DNA of 64,000 nt from Candidatus Didemnitutus sp. (GCA_019634575.1 JAHCAY010000001.1:1364001-1428000), one strand, 5' to 3'; numbered from the stretch's first letter, positions 26,795 through 36,745 are shown. Notes: generated from the sequence alone by a model not told the origin. A program made the numbers and translations.

Positions 26795-28099
26795 ATGACC
26801 CGCACACGCTTCGTTTCCCGCTCGTTCTCCCGCTGGAGCGCGCTCGCGCTCGCGAGCACGACTCTCGCCCTGCTCACCGGCTGCGAGAAAATTCTCAACC
26901 TCAAGGGCCCGCAATCCACGATGCTCGCCGACGGGCCCGTCGCCCGCGCGCAATGGGATCTCTTCATGGTGACGGTCTACGTGACGATGTTCATCTTCGT
27001 CATCGTCGGCGCCGTGCTCGCCTACGCGCAGATCAAGTTCCGCGCGAAGAGCGAAGCCGACGAGCATGCTGAGCCGCCGCCGCAGGGGCACGGCAACCCG
27101 CTGATCGAGATCGCCCTCATCGGCGCCTCCGTCGCGCTGCTCGTCATCATCGCCATCCCGACGCTGAAGAACATCTGGTATACCCACGACATTCCCGAGG
27201 CTGAGAAAGCCAGCGCGATGGAAATCAACGCCACCGGCTATCAGTGGTGGTTCCGCTTCGAATACCCGAACGACAAGATGGCTCTTCCCACCGGCGGCGA
27301 AGGCCCGCTCGTGACCGGCAACGAAGTCGTCATCCCCGCCGGCGTGCCGGTGAAGATCAATCTCCGCACCGTCGACGTCATCCACTCCTTCTGGGTCCCG
27401 AAGCTCGCCGGCAAGGTCGACATGATTCCGAACCGCGGCAACTACCTCTGGCTGAAAGCCGAGAAGCCCGGCTATTTCTACGGTCAATGCGCCGAGTATT
27501 GCGGCGCCTCGCACGCGATCATGCGCTTCCGCGTCATCGCGCTCTCGCCGTCCGATTACGTGAAGTGGCTCGACAACCAAAAGAACCCCGCGCGCACCGC
27601 GACCGCCGCCGCCATCCGTGCCGAAGACGAAAAGGTCCGCGTGCAATTCGCCGCGCTGCCCACGCCGGCCGCCGCCAACACCCAAGTCGGTCCCGGCAGC
27701 ACGCTCGCTGCTTCCGCTCAATTCGACGCCGACCCGCTCGCGGGGTGGAAACATAAGCAGAGCCCGAACGCCGGCGAGAACGCCGCACTGATCGCCCAAG
27801 GCCGCAAGCTTTTCCAGGAAAAGACCTGTATCTCCTGCCACACGATCCGCGGCCACGAAGGCATCGGCATCACCGGCCCCGACCTCACGCACGTCGGCTC
27901 CCGCACCACGATCGCCGCCGGCGTCCTCGAGAACACGCCGGAGCGCATGCACCAGTGGATCAAGGACCCGGAGTATTTCAAACCCGGCAACAAGATGTTC
28001 AACGGCGGCTACACCGACGTGGCCACCGGCAAGCGCCTCTTCGAACTCAATGATACGGAAATCGACGCTCTCGTCGCCTACCTGCAGAGCCTGAAGTAA
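26795..28099 (+). CDS. ctaC: Cytochrome c oxidase subunit II with fused cytochrome c (caa3)
   Basis: Receives electrons from cytochrome c or a copper protein and passes them to subunit I. The 434-residue protein has a lipobox (LLTGC, C30), two transmembrane helices (about 54-78 and 104-124), the CuA ligands H197, C232, E234, C236, H240 and M243, and a C-terminal cytochrome c domain with CISCH (C345, C348, H349) and M401 as axial methionine. The fused haem c domain makes this a caa3-type oxidase. First gene of the oxidase operon. Confidence 0.95.
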   Translation: MTRTRFVSRSFSRWSALALASTTLALLTGCEKILNLKGPQSTMLADGPVARAQWDLFMVTVYVTMFIFVIVGAVLAYAQIKFRAKSEADEHAEPPPQGHGNPLIEIALIGASVALLVIIAIPTLKNIWYTHDIPEAEKASAMEINATGYQWWFRFEYPNDKMALPTGGEGPLVTGNEVVIPAGVPVKINLRTVDVIHSFWVPKLAGKVDMIPNRGNYLWLKAEKPGYFYGQCAEYCGASHAIMRFRVIALSPSDYVKWLDNQKNPARTATAAAIRAEDEKVRVQFAALPTPAAANTQVGPGSTLAASAQFDADPLAGWKHKQSPNAGENAALIAQGRKLFQEKTCISCHTIRGHEGIGITGPDLTHVGSRTTIAAGVLENTPERMHQWIKDPEYFKPGNKMFNGGYTDVATGKRLFELNDTEIDALVAYLQSLK

Positions 28100-28138
28100 G
28101 CGCCCCACCCTTTCCGACACACTCACACGATTCCTCCC

Positions 28139-30091
28139 ATGGCCCAAGCACTGGCTAAGTCCGAGTATCACGGCGGCACCGAGCACGCCGCCCCGAAACC
28201 GATCTCACTCCTTCCGCGCCCGATGGCCAAGAACGGCCTCGTCGCGTGGCTGACGACTGTCGACCACAAGAAGATCGGCCTCATGTATGCCGGCTTCGCG
28301 TGTCTCTTCTTCCTCGTCGGCGGTCTCGAAGCGCTCCTCATCCGCACGCAGCTGATCGTGCCGAACAACCGCTTCATCTCGGCGCAGTTCTACAACGAGC
28401 TGTTCACGATGCACGGCACCACGATGATCTTCCTCGCGGTGATGCCCCTGAACGCCGCGTTCTTCAACCTGCTCATCCCGCTGCAAATCGGCGCACGCGA
28501 CGTCGCTTTCCCGCGCCTGAACACCTTCTCGCTCTGGGTCTTCGTCGCCGGCGCCATCATCCTCAACGTCGGCTGGCTCTCCTACGTTTTCCCGGGCATC
28601 AAGTCCGGGCTGCCCGCCGTCGGCTGGTTCGGCTACGCGCCGCTCACGTCCAAGACGTTCACGCCCGAGGCGGCAACTGATCTTTGGGTCCTCGGCCTGC
28701 AAGTCCTCGGCCTCTCCTCGATCGTCGCCTCGCTGAACTTCATCGTCACGATCATCAATCTCCGCGCGCCCGGCCTCACGATGATGCGGCTGCCGGTCTT
28801 CACCTGGATGGCGCTCATCACGAGCTTCCTCCTCGTCCTCGCCCTGCCCGCCATCGCCATCGCGCTCGTCGAAGTCATGTTCGACCGCAACTTCGGCACG
28901 AATTTCTTCGAAGCCTCGAACGGCGGCCAGCCGATCCTTTGGCAGCACCTCTTCTGGGTCTTCGGTCACCCCGAGGTCTACATTCTGATTCTCCCGCCGA
29001 TGGGTTACGTCTCGGAAATTCTTCCGACGTTCTCGCGCAAGCCGCTCTTCGGTTACCCGATCATCGTCTTCTCCGGCGCCGCGATCGGCTTCATCGGCTT
29101 CGGCGTGTGGTCGCACCACATGTTCACCACCGGCATGGGCACGGTCGCCACCGCGGCCTTCTCGCTCGCGACGATGGCCATCGCCGTCCCGACCGGCGTG
29201 AAGATCTTCAACTGGATCGGCACGCTCTGGGGCGGCCAGATCGTGACGCGCACGCCCATGATGTTCGCCCTCGGCTTCATCTGGATGTTCATGCTCGGCG
29301 GCTTCTCCGGCATCATGCACTCCGCCGCGCCGGCCGACGCCCAGCAGCAGGACTCCTACTTCGTCATCGCGCACTTCCACTACGTGCTGATCGGCGGCGC
29401 GACCTTCGCGCTGCTCGCCGCGATCCACTTCTGGTTCCCGAAGTTCTTCGGCCGCCTCGTGCCGGAGTTCTGGGGCAAGCTTTCGTTCTGGATCATCTTC
29501 GTCGGCTTCAACACCACGTTCTTCCCGATGCACTTCCTCGGCCTGAACGGCATGCCGCGCCGCACCTGGACCTACGACGCCAACATGGGTTGGAACGAGG
29601 GCAACTTCATCGCCACCATCGGCGCCTACACGCTCGGCCTCGGCGTCTTCACCTACTTCGCCGTGCTCATCTACACCTACTTCAAGGGCGAGAAGTGCGG
29701 CAACGACCCGTGGGACGCGCGCACGCTCGAGTGGTCGATCCCGTCGCCGCCGCCGGAATACAACTTCAAGGCCATCCCGACTGTCCATGCCCGCGACGCC
29801 TGGTGGTATGAGAAGCATCACAAGGAAGAGATCGCCAAGGAACAGGCCGAACACATCAAGGCCGAGACCGAGCACGGCGGCATCCACATGCCCGACCAAT
29901 CCTGGTATCCGCTCATCGCGGCGCTGGGCCTGCTCGTCGGCGCGATTTCGTTCGCGTTCCATCACATCCCCATCGCCCTCGGCGGCCTCATCGTGACCTT
30001 CATCGGCTGCTACCTCTGGTCGCTCGAAGGCCCGGGCGGTTACCACATTCACCTCGACGAAAAGGGCAACGAGACCATCTCGCGCCACTAA
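28139..30091 (+). CDS. ctaD: Cytochrome c oxidase subunit I
   Basis: The haem a / haem a3-CuB catalytic subunit that reduces O2 to water and pumps protons; 650 residues with at least twelve membrane helices. The HPEVY motif (GHPEVYILILPP) carries the CuB histidine, the A1-family glutamate and the cross-linked tyrosine; the haem and CuB histidines are also seen in SHHMFTTG and IAHFHYVLIGG. The glutamate in HPEVY assigns it to the A1 family with D and K channels. A C-terminal extension of about 100 residues adds two extra hydrophobic helices, common in caa3 enzymes. Confidence 0.96.
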   Translation: MAQALAKSEYHGGTEHAAPKPISLLPRPMAKNGLVAWLTTVDHKKIGLMYAGFACLFFLVGGLEALLIRTQLIVPNNRFISAQFYNELFTMHGTTMIFLAVMPLNAAFFNLLIPLQIGARDVAFPRLNTFSLWVFVAGAIILNVGWLSYVFPGIKSGLPAVGWFGYAPLTSKTFTPEAATDLWVLGLQVLGLSSIVASLNFIVTIINLRAPGLTMMRLPVFTWMALITSFLLVLALPAIAIALVEVMFDRNFGTNFFEASNGGQPILWQHLFWVFGHPEVYILILPPMGYVSEILPTFSRKPLFGYPIIVFSGAAIGFIGFGVWSHHMFTTGMGTVATAAFSLATMAIAVPTGVKIFNWIGTLWGGQIVTRTPMMFALGFIWMFMLGGFSGIMHSAAPADAQQQDSYFVIAHFHYVLIGGATFALLAAIHFWFPKFFGRLVPEFWGKLSFWIIFVGFNTTFFPMHFLGLNGMPRRTWTYDANMGWNEGNFIATIGAYTLGLGVFTYFAVLIYTYFKGEKCGNDPWDARTLEWSIPSPPPEYNFKAIPTVHARDAWWYEKHHKEEIAKEQAEHIKAETEHGGIHMPDQSWYPLIAALGLLVGAISFAFHHIPIALGGLIVTFIGCYLWSLEGPGGYHIHLDEKGNETISRH

Positions 30092-30134
30092 GCCCATCCG
30101 GCTCCAACTCTCAGCCCTCAACTCGCAACTTTCC

Positions 30135-30983
30135 ATGAGCAACGCCGCCGCTGGCGCCATCGACCACCACCACGACCCGTCCACCGCGACGGGCATTCCG
30201 AACAAGAAGCTCCTTTGGTGGGCCTTTCTCGCTTCGGACTGCATGTTCTTCGGGGCGCTGATCTCCACGCACCTCGTCTACCGCCTCAACCCGCCTCCGG
30301 GTAACGCGGAACCGACCAAGATCTTCGACATCGAGCTGACGTCCTTCTCGACGTTCATCCTCCTCATGTCGTCGCTCATGATGGCGCTCGCCGTGAACGC
30401 CATCCAGCGCGGTCAGCTGCGCTCGATGCGGAATTCCCTCCTCACGACGATCTTCTTCGGCTGCATCTTCCTCGGCTGCCAAGTCTACGAATTCGTGCAC
30501 TTCGTGCATGAGAAGAAGATGACGCTCTCGAACAGCCTCTTCGGCTCGACGTTCTACACGCTCACCGGCACCCACGGCACGCACGTCGCCATCGGCGTGC
30601 TGATCCTCGGCCTGATGTATGTGCGCTCCTTCAAGTCGTCGTCGCCCGACAGCGGCGGCTGGGGCGAGTTCGCCAAGACCGTCCTGCACGTCGCCGCCGT
30701 CTGTGCTGCCATCGCGCTCACGTTCATCTTCATCGTCCCCGCCGGCATCGGCCTCGCCAAGGGCCACGGCACGGTCGCCGAGTTCTTCAGCCACAATCTC
30801 ATGCCGATCCTCGGCCTCATCGGAGCGGGCGGCGTGATGGCATGGTTCGCGCGCGCCAGCCACGGCGTCGACTTCGGCGAGCGTAACGCCATCGATGTCG
30901 AGGCAGTCGGCCTCTACTGGCACTTCGTCGACATCGTGTGGATCATCATCTTCACGGCCGTCTACCTGCTCGAATACGTCTAA
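30135..30983 (+). CDS. ctaE: Cytochrome c oxidase subunit III
   Basis: Stabilises subunit I and supports proton uptake. The 282-residue protein shows about seven hydrophobic helices and the family motifs HFVHEKKMTLSNSLFGSTFYTLTGTHGTHV and YWHFVDIVWI at the C-terminus. It starts 43 bases after subunit I, whose spacer has no Shine-Dalgarno sequence (CTTTCC directly before the ATG). Confidence 0.94.
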   Translation: MSNAAAGAIDHHHDPSTATGIPNKKLLWWAFLASDCMFFGALISTHLVYRLNPPPGNAEPTKIFDIELTSFSTFILLMSSLMMALAVNAIQRGQLRSMRNSLLTTIFFGCIFLGCQVYEFVHFVHEKKMTLSNSLFGSTFYTLTGTHGTHVAIGVLILGLMYVRSFKSSSPDSGGWGEFAKTVLHVAAVCAAIALTFIFIVPAGIGLAKGHGTVAEFFSHNLMPILGLIGAGGVMAWFARASHGVDFGERNAIDVEAVGLYWHFVDIVWIIIFTAVYLLEYV

Positions 30984-30994
30984 CCTTTTCGCCC

Positions 30995-31345
30995 ATGTCC
31001 GCTCACGCAGCCACCGCCCCCGCCGCCGGCCATCACGAGCCGAGCAAATTCCACACCTACGTCCAGATCGCGATGCTTCTCGGTGTGATCACCGGCATCG
31101 AAATCGTCCTCGTCTACCTGCCGCTCGCCAAGTGGCTTGTCATCGGCGGCCTGGTGTTCTTCTCCGCGGTGAAGTTCCTCTACGTCATTTTCTACTTCAT
31201 GCACCTGAAGTGGGACAAAGTTTTCTGCACGATCCTGTTCTTCATCGGACTCGTGCTCGCCGGCGGCACCATGTGGGCGCTCCTGCACCTCTTCGGCGCC
31301 GAGGCCAGCAAGCCTCTCTCCTCGATCATCGGCATGTTGCTCTGA
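30995..31345 (+). CDS. ctaF: Cytochrome c oxidase subunit IV (caa3 type)
   Basis: A 116-residue membrane protein with three hydrophobic helices (YVQIAMLLGVITGIEIVLVYL, WLVIGGLVFFSAVKFLYVIFYFMHL and FCTILFFIGLVLAGGTMWALL). It belongs to the small subunit IV family of bacterial caa3/aa3 oxidases. Eleven bases after subunit III. A strong terminator follows. Confidence 0.88.
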   Translation: MSAHAATAPAAGHHEPSKFHTYVQIAMLLGVITGIEIVLVYLPLAKWLVIGGLVFFSAVKFLYVIFYFMHLKWDKVFCTILFFIGLVLAGGTMWALLHLFGAEASKPLSSIIGMLL

Positions 31346-31372
31346 TCGCGAAACCCTTTTCCCCTCCACGCG

Positions 31373-31399
31373 AGCCGCACGCGACCCGTGCGGCTTTTT
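31373..31399 (+). terminator. Terminator after the cytochrome oxidase genes
   Basis: A 9-bp stem AGCCGCACG/CGTGCGGCT (31373-31381 and 31387-31395) with a 5-nt loop is followed by TTTTT. It lies 27 bases after subunit IV and before ctaG. Confidence 0.85.
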
Positions 31400-31449
31400 C
31401 ATTTCCGCATTTCCTCCTCCCGGCAATCGGTGCACGCTTCTCGGACGCG

Positions 31450-32244
31450 ATGATCGACTGGACCCACTGGCACAACGAACCGTTCCTCATCGGCGGCCTC
31501 ATCTTCCTCGGCTGGCTCTACGCCATCGCCACCGGCCCGCTGCGCGACCGCCTAGCTCCCGCTGGCACGCCCTACCCGCGCGCGCACGCGATCAAATTCT
31601 ACTCGGCGCTCTTCATCTTCTATTTGGCCGTCGGCTCTCCGCTCGACCAGATGGGCGAACGCTTCCTGCTCAGCGCGCACATGCTGCAGCACCAGCTGAT
31701 CATTTATCCAGCTGCGATCCTGTTTCTCCGCGGGCTGCCCGACTGGATGGTGAGCCTCGTCACCGGACGCGACTCTCTCCGTGGTCTGCTGCGCTTCTTC
31801 ACCCATCCGATCATTTGCGGACTGATCTACGTGCTGGTGATGTCGTGCTGGCACTTCCCGAGCGCCTACGACTGGGCGCTGCAAAACCGTTGGGTGCACA
31901 TCGCCGAGCATTTTTCGTTCTTCGGCGCCGCGCTTTTCTTCTGGTGGCCGGTGTGCAGCCCATCGCGCGAATACCCGCCGACCAGCTACGCGTGGCAGAT
32001 GCTCTATTTCCTCAGCGTCACCATCGGCATGACGCCGGTCTTCGCTTACATCACTTTCTCGAGCGACGTCCTCTACCCCACCTACGAATTCGCCCCGCGC
32101 CTCTTCGAGCGCCTCGACCCGCACGAAGATCAGGTCCTCGGCGGCGCGATGATGAAACTCATCGGCATGTCCGTGATGATGGGGGCATTCGTCGTCGCAT
32201 TCTACCGCTGGTATCAGCAGACGGAGCGAAGCCCGCGGTCCTGA
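31450..32244 (+). CDS. ctaG: Cytochrome c oxidase assembly protein CtaG (Caa3 type)
   Basis: A 264-residue membrane protein of the Caa3_CtaG family, needed for making an active caa3 oxidase in Bacillus; distinct from the Cox11 family also called CtaG. About seven hydrophobic helices; conserved His-containing segments AHMLQHQLIIYPA and SCWHFPSAYDWAL are visible. It sits past the terminator of the oxidase operon and may be expressed from its own start or by read-through. Confidence 0.9.
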   Translation: MIDWTHWHNEPFLIGGLIFLGWLYAIATGPLRDRLAPAGTPYPRAHAIKFYSALFIFYLAVGSPLDQMGERFLLSAHMLQHQLIIYPAAILFLRGLPDWMVSLVTGRDSLRGLLRFFTHPIICGLIYVLVMSCWHFPSAYDWALQNRWVHIAEHFSFFGAALFFWWPVCSPSREYPPTSYAWQMLYFLSVTIGMTPVFAYITFSSDVLYPTYEFAPRLFERLDPHEDQVLGGAMMKLIGMSVMMGAFVVAFYRWYQQTERSPRS

Positions 32245-32309
32245 ACGCTGCCGGCCTCCACGAGAGTCGTCCGGATTGACGTTTCGCACGCCCCGTTCTT
32301 GCTCGGGCG

Positions 32310-34106
32310 ATGACTTGGGAAATCGCCTTCGTGCTCGGCCTGCTCGTGATCGCCGTCGCGATGTTCGTGTGGGAACGGGTTTCCCCGGATGTGACCGCGA
32401 TCGCCCTTTTCGGCGTCCTGCTCGTCAGCGGCATCGTGCCGCGGGAGCGCGTGCTCGGCGTCCTGGCGAACCCCGCCCCGCTGACCATCGGCGCGATGTT
32501 CATCCTCAGCGCGGCGCTCGCCGGATCGGGAGCGATGGAGCGCCTGGCCAACGCCTTGGGCCGCGTGTCGAATTTCAGCTACTTCAGCGTCACGCTCCTG
32601 CTCACCCTCGGCGTCGGCGTCGTCTCCGCATTCATGAACAACACGCCCGTGGTGGTCGTCACTGTGCCCGTCGTGCTCGGACTCGCCACCCGCATGAAGC
32701 TGCCGCCGTCGAAGTTCCTTATCCCGATCTCCTATGCCGCCGTGCTCGGCGGCCTCTGCACGCTGATCGGCACGAGCACGAACCTGGTGGTCTCCGGCAT
32801 CGCGGCGTCGCGCGGCCTCCCTCCGCTGGGCATGTTCGAACTCGCCAATGTCGGCGTCCCCATGCTCGCCGCCGGCGCGCTCTACATCGCGGTCTTCGGC
32901 TGGCGAATTCTTCCGAGCCGCGAATCGCTCGGCGCCCTCTTCACCGAGGACGAACGCCGGGAATACGTCACCGAGGTGTTCGTCCAGGCCGCCACCGAGG
33001 CGATCGGACGCACCTTGATCGATCTCGGGCTCACGGCCGGCAAGGGCATCCGCGTGATCGAATTCGTCCGCAACGACGTCCCAATCCCCTTCGATCCGAA
33101 GGGCACGGCGCTGTGCGCCGGCGACCGCCTCGTGCTGGCCTGCCGCCCCAAGGGCGTTGCCCATGCGCGTTCCATCGCGGGCATCGAGACCGCCACCGAC
33201 CTCGCGCTGCCGCTGCACCAGATCACTGCACACGAAGGCTCCATGGTCGAAGCCGTGGTCGGACCGAACTCCGAGCTCATCGGCCGCACCATCCGCGAAG
33301 TGGGGTTCCGCGAGCGTTACCGCATGATCGCCCTCGCGGTCCACCGCCGCGGCCAGAACGTCCGCGAAAAGGTCGAGGACGTGCCCCTGCATTTCGGCGA
33401 CATCCTCCTCCTCATGGGCACGGACCAGGCCATCGAGAACACCCGCGCCGGACACGACCTCCTGCTCATCGACCGCCCGCCAGTGCCTTCCAAACGCTCC
33501 CCACGCCACCTCGTCATCGTGCTCGCCGCGATCCTGAGCGTGATCGCCGCGTCGTCGCTCAAGCTGCTGCCGATCGAAGTCGCCTCGATCCTCGCCTGCG
33601 CCGTCGTCCTGCTCACCGGCTGCATCAAGCCCAAGGATGCCTACCGCACCATCGAGCTGAACGTCATTTTCCTGATCTACGGCATGCTCGCGCTCGGCGT
33701 CGCCATGGAGGAGACCGGCACCTCCGCCTACCTGGTCGATCACCTCGCTGCCGCCGTGGACGCTTGGGCCCCGCCAGCGCACAAGGCGATGATCATGCTG
33801 GCCGCGTTCTACCTCACGGCGACGATCCTCACGGAAATCCTCTCCAACACCGCCGTGGCGGCACTCATGGTGCCCCTCGCCATCAGCCTCGCCGGGAAAA
33901 TGGGCGTGAATCCGCAGCCGTTCATGATCGCGATCTGCGTCGCCGCCTCGGCCGCATTCGCGACTCCGATCGGCTACCAGACCAACACCTACGTCTACGG
34001 CATCGGCGGCTACAAGTTCGCCGATTTCCTGAAGTTCGGGCTGCCGCTCAACGTGATCTGCTTCGCGATCGCGATCTACCTGATTCCGATCTTCTGGCAG
34101 TTCTGA
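32310..34106 (+). CDS. SLC13/DASS-family anion transporter with RCK-C domains
   Basis: An inner-membrane transporter of 598 residues. Two halves of a divalent anion:Na symporter fold surround a cytosolic insert: helices at about 5-200, two TrkA-C (RCK-C) domains at about 215-290 and 300-375, then helices at about 395-598. The SNT-like motifs NNTP (110-113) and SNTAVAAL near the C-terminus mark the two re-entrant loops. Members with RCK-C domains often carry sulfate, dicarboxylate or arsenite. Being convergent with a sulfonate ABC/cysK operon, sulfate is the best guess, but substrate is not fixed by sequence. Confidence 0.88.
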   Translation: MTWEIAFVLGLLVIAVAMFVWERVSPDVTAIALFGVLLVSGIVPRERVLGVLANPAPLTIGAMFILSAALAGSGAMERLANALGRVSNFSYFSVTLLLTLGVGVVSAFMNNTPVVVVTVPVVLGLATRMKLPPSKFLIPISYAAVLGGLCTLIGTSTNLVVSGIAASRGLPPLGMFELANVGVPMLAAGALYIAVFGWRILPSRESLGALFTEDERREYVTEVFVQAATEAIGRTLIDLGLTAGKGIRVIEFVRNDVPIPFDPKGTALCAGDRLVLACRPKGVAHARSIAGIETATDLALPLHQITAHEGSMVEAVVGPNSELIGRTIREVGFRERYRMIALAVHRRGQNVREKVEDVPLHFGDILLLMGTDQAIENTRAGHDLLLIDRPPVPSKRSPRHLVIVLAAILSVIAASSLKLLPIEVASILACAVVLLTGCIKPKDAYRTIELNVIFLIYGMLALGVAMEETGTSAYLVDHLAAAVDAWAPPAHKAMIMLAAFYLTATILTEILSNTAVAALMVPLAISLAGKMGVNPQPFMIAICVAASAAFATPIGYQTNTYVYGIGGYKFADFLKFGLPLNVICFAIAIYLIPIFWQF

Positions 34107-34130
34107 AAAAGCCGCCGGGGGACCGGCGGC
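34106..34130 (-). terminator. Terminator at the end of the sulfur operon
   Basis: A perfect 8-bp stem GCCGCCGG/CCGGCGGC (34111-34118 and 34123-34130) with a 4-nt loop, followed on the minus strand by TTTTTC. It ends the cysK transcript; plus-strand U-tract is weak, so it also forms only a partial stop for the transporter gene. Confidence 0.8.
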
Positions 34131-34157
34131 TTCGCGGAAAGGACGGCGTCTGACCGC

Positions 34158-35135
34158 TCAGGCGTTGGCGAGCAGATCGTCGATCGAATCGCTCTCGCTG
34201 CCGACGTCGGCGAAGAGCCAAGTCGAGAGGTAGCGCTCGCTGCTCGACGGGATGATGGCGACGATCAACTTGCCCTTGTTCTCGGGTCGCTGCGCGAGCT
34301 GCAGCGCCGCCCAGACAGCCGCACCGGAAGAGATGCCGATCGGGATGCCGTCGAGTTGGTTCACCTGCTTCGACACCGGCCCGGAGTCGGTGTCCTTCAC
34401 GCGCACCACCTCGTCGTAGACCTTGGTGTTGAGCACCGGCGGCACGAAGCCCGCGCCGATGCCTTGCAGCTTGTGCGGGCCGGGCGCGCCGCCCGAAAGC
34501 ACCGGCGAGGCATCGGGCTCGACCGCCACGATCTTGATGGCGGGATTCTTCGCCTTCAGGACCTCGCCGACGCCCGTGATCGTGCCGCCGGTGCCGATGC
34601 CGGAAACGACGATGTCGACCTTGCCGTCGGTATCGCGCCAGATTTCCTCCGCGGTGGTCGCGCGGTGGATCGCGGGATTCGCGGGGTTGGCGAACTGCTG
34701 GAGAATGACGCTGTTGGGAATCTGCTTCTGGAGCTCTTCCGCCTTGGCGATGGCGCCCTTCATGCCCTTCGCGCCCTCGGTCAGCACCAGACGGGCGCCG
34801 AGCACCTTCAGGAGTTTGCGGCGCTCGAGACTCATCGTCTCGGGCATCGTCAGGATGAGCTTCAGCCCCTTGGCCGCCGCGACGAACGCCAGCGCGATGC
34901 CGGTGTTGCCCGACGTCGGCTCGATCAGGACCGTGCTCGGGTTGATCTTCCCCGACTTCAGCGCGTCGTCGATCATCGCGAAACCAATGCGGTCCTTCAC
35001 GCTCGAGAGCGGATTGAAGAACTCCAGCTTGAGCACGATGTCGGCAAGCGCGCCATGCTCGCGGGCGGTGCGGTTGAGGCGGACCAGCGGCGTGTTGCCG
35101 ATCGTTTCGGTGATGTCGTTGTGGATCTTGGCCAT
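34158..35135 (-). CDS. cysK: Cysteine synthase A
   Basis: PLP enzyme that makes cysteine from O-acetylserine and sulfide; cytosolic. The 325-residue protein has the PLP lysine K47 in [11 protein letters not shown], the substrate loop TSGNTGIAL (about 74-82) and [14 protein letters not shown] for phosphate binding. It comes last in a minus-strand operon rrf2 / ABC importer / cysK, 36 bases after the permease gene. This placement ties imported sulfonate sulfur to cysteine synthesis, although no sulfonate monooxygenase is in the window. Confidence 0.94.
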   Translation of the reverse strand: MAKIHNDITETIGNTPLVRLNRTAREHGALADIVLKLEFFNPLSSVKDRIGFAMIDDALKSGKINPSTVLIEPTSGNTGIALAFVAAAKGLKLILTMPETMSLERRKLLKVLGARLVLTEGAKGMKGAIAKAEELQKQIPNSVILQQFANPANPAIHRATTAEEIWRDTDGKVDIVVSGIGTGGTITGVGEVLKAKNPAIKIVAVEPDASPVLSGGAPGPHKLQGIGAGFVPPVLNTKVYDEVVRVKDTDSGPVSKQVNQLDGIPIGISSGAAVWAALQLAQRPENKGKLIVAIIPSSSERYLSTWLFADVGSESDSIDDLLANA

Positions 35136-35171
35136 GTTCGGGTGGGGTTGAGGTTGTCGGCGGAAAGGACG

Positions 35172-35942
35172 TCAGGCGGCGCGGTCGGTGCCCCAGCGGC
35201 GGTGCATCCATTTCTCCCAAGGGGAAAACAGGAGCTTGTCGGCGAGCAGGCCGAGCAGCACGAGGACCAGCATGATGCCGATGACCTGCTCCATCGCCTG
35301 CAGCTCGCGGCCGTAGTGGAGGAGATGACCGAGGCCGAAGCCGGTGAGGATGGTCACGAAGATCTCCGCGGCCATTAGCGAGCGCCAGGCGAAGGCCCAG
35401 CCCTGCTTCATGCCGCTGACGATGAAAGGCAGCGACGCGGGCAGGATCACGCTCAGCCAGGTGTGCAGGTTGCGCGAACCCATCGTGCGGGCGGCGCGGA
35501 CATAGATCGGGTTCACGTTGCGCACGCCCGTCTCGGTCGCGAGCACCACCGACCAGATCGTGCCCATCACCACCACGAAGAGCATCGCCGCCTCGGTCTG
35601 CCCGAACCAGAGCAACGCCAGCGGCACCCAGCAGACGCTCGGCAGGCCCTGCAGGCCGAGCGCCAGCGTCCCGAGCGTATCCCGCAGCAGGCGGAAACGC
35701 GCGATCAGCAGGCCGACCGGCAATCCCGCCGAGATGCCGATCAGGTAGCCCGCCAGCAGGCGCTTCATGGTCACGAGCGTCGCCTCCGCGAGCGAGCCGT
35801 CGAGTGTCGCCTCCCAGAGGTAGCGTCCCACGCTCTCCGGCGACGGCACGAGCACGGGCGACCAGAACTGCTTCACGCACGCCCAGTGCCAGAGCGCGAT
35901 CAGGCCGGAGAAAAACAGCGCGGCGGCAAGGTAGCGTTTCAT
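35172..35942 (-). CDS. Sulfonate/taurine/nitrate-type ABC permease
   Basis: Inner-membrane channel subunit of an ABC importer, 256 residues with about six hydrophobic helices and the ATPase-coupling loop around EIFVTILTGFGLGHLLHYGRELQ. It belongs to the SsuC/TauC group. Its ATG overlaps the last base of the ATPase stop codon (TGATG), so the two are coupled. The ATG at 35942 begins MKRYLAAALFFSGLIALWHW, a typical first helix; the frame is open for 57 more codons upstream inside the ATPase gene. Confidence 0.9.
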   Translation of the reverse strand: MKRYLAAALFFSGLIALWHWACVKQFWSPVLVPSPESVGRYLWEATLDGSLAEATLVTMKRLLAGYLIGISAGLPVGLLIARFRLLRDTLGTLALGLQGLPSVCWVPLALLWFGQTEAAMLFVVVMGTIWSVVLATETGVRNVNPIYVRAARTMGSRNLHTWLSVILPASLPFIVSGMKQGWAFAWRSLMAAEIFVTILTGFGLGHLLHYGRELQAMEQVIGIMLVLVLLGLLADKLLFSPWEKWMHRRWGTDRAA

Positions 35943-36745
35943 CAGATGCCCGCTCCGTGTTCGAGGTGCCCCTTGAGCGCGTGGGTGATCTGGGTCGCGT
36001 GCGCGGCGACCTCCACGCTGTTGATGTCGCGCGGCCGCGGCAGCGCGATGGTGAACTCGCCCCGGATGCGGCCGGGATGCGGCGAGAACAGGACCACGCG
36101 GTCGCCGAGGCACACCGCCTCGCGCACGTTGTGCGTCACGAAGAGGATCGTCACGTGCCGCTGCTGCCAGATCTGCTGCAGGTCGCCGTAGAGCTGCTCG
36201 CGCGTCATCGCATCGAGAGCCGCGAACGGCTCATCCATGAGCAGCACGCGCGGGTTCGGCGCCAGGGCGCGGGCGAGCGCGACGCGCTGCTTCATGCCGC
36301 CGGAGAGCTCGTGGATGTTGGCGTGGACGAATTTCTCCAACCCGACGAGGCGCAGGTAATAGCCCGCGATCTCCTTCCGTTCCGCATCAGTCAGGCCGGT
36401 CTTCAGCTTGAGCGCGAACATCACGTTGCCGAAGACGTCGAGCCAGGGAAACAGCGCCGACTCCTGGAACATCACCATGCGCTCCCGTCCGGGGCCGCGG
36501 ATTGCGCGTCCGTCGGCGGCCACGCTGCCGTCGTCCGGCGTCTCCAATCCCGCGACCAGGTTCAGCAGCGTCGACTTGCCGCACCCGCTGGGGCCGAGGA
36601 GGCAGACGAACTCGCCCTCCGCGACCTGCAGGCTCACGTGATCCAGCGCGTGCACCGGACCGCGCGAGGTGGCGAACGTCTTGGAGACATCCGCGATGAC
36701 CAGCTTGGCCGGCGGGGCGGCGGTTTCTTCGAGCGCGGGGTTCAT
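35942..36745 (-). CDS. Sulfonate/taurine/nitrate-type ABC ATPase
   Basis: Energises the importer; 267 residues. Walker A is GPSGCGKST (about 50-58), the signature LSGGMKQR and Walker B VLLMDEPFAALD are all intact, with a switch histidine in VTHNVREA. It is coupled by a 4-nt overlap (ATGA, 36742-36745) to the substrate-binding protein gene upstream and by one base to the permease gene downstream. Family is SsuB/TauB-like. The ATG at 36745 gives a short polar N-terminus. Confidence 0.92.
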   Translation of the reverse strand: MNPALEETAAPPAKLVIADVSKTFATSRGPVHALDHVSLQVAEGEFVCLLGPSGCGKSTLLNLVAGLETPDDGSVAADGRAIRGPGRERMVMFQESALFPWLDVFGNVMFALKLKTGLTDAERKEIAGYYLRLVGLEKFVHANIHELSGGMKQRVALARALAPNPRVLLMDEPFAALDAMTREQLYGDLQQIWQQRHVTILFVTHNVREAVCLGDRVVLFSPHPGRIRGEFTIALPRPRDINSVEVAAHATQITHALKGHLEHGAGI

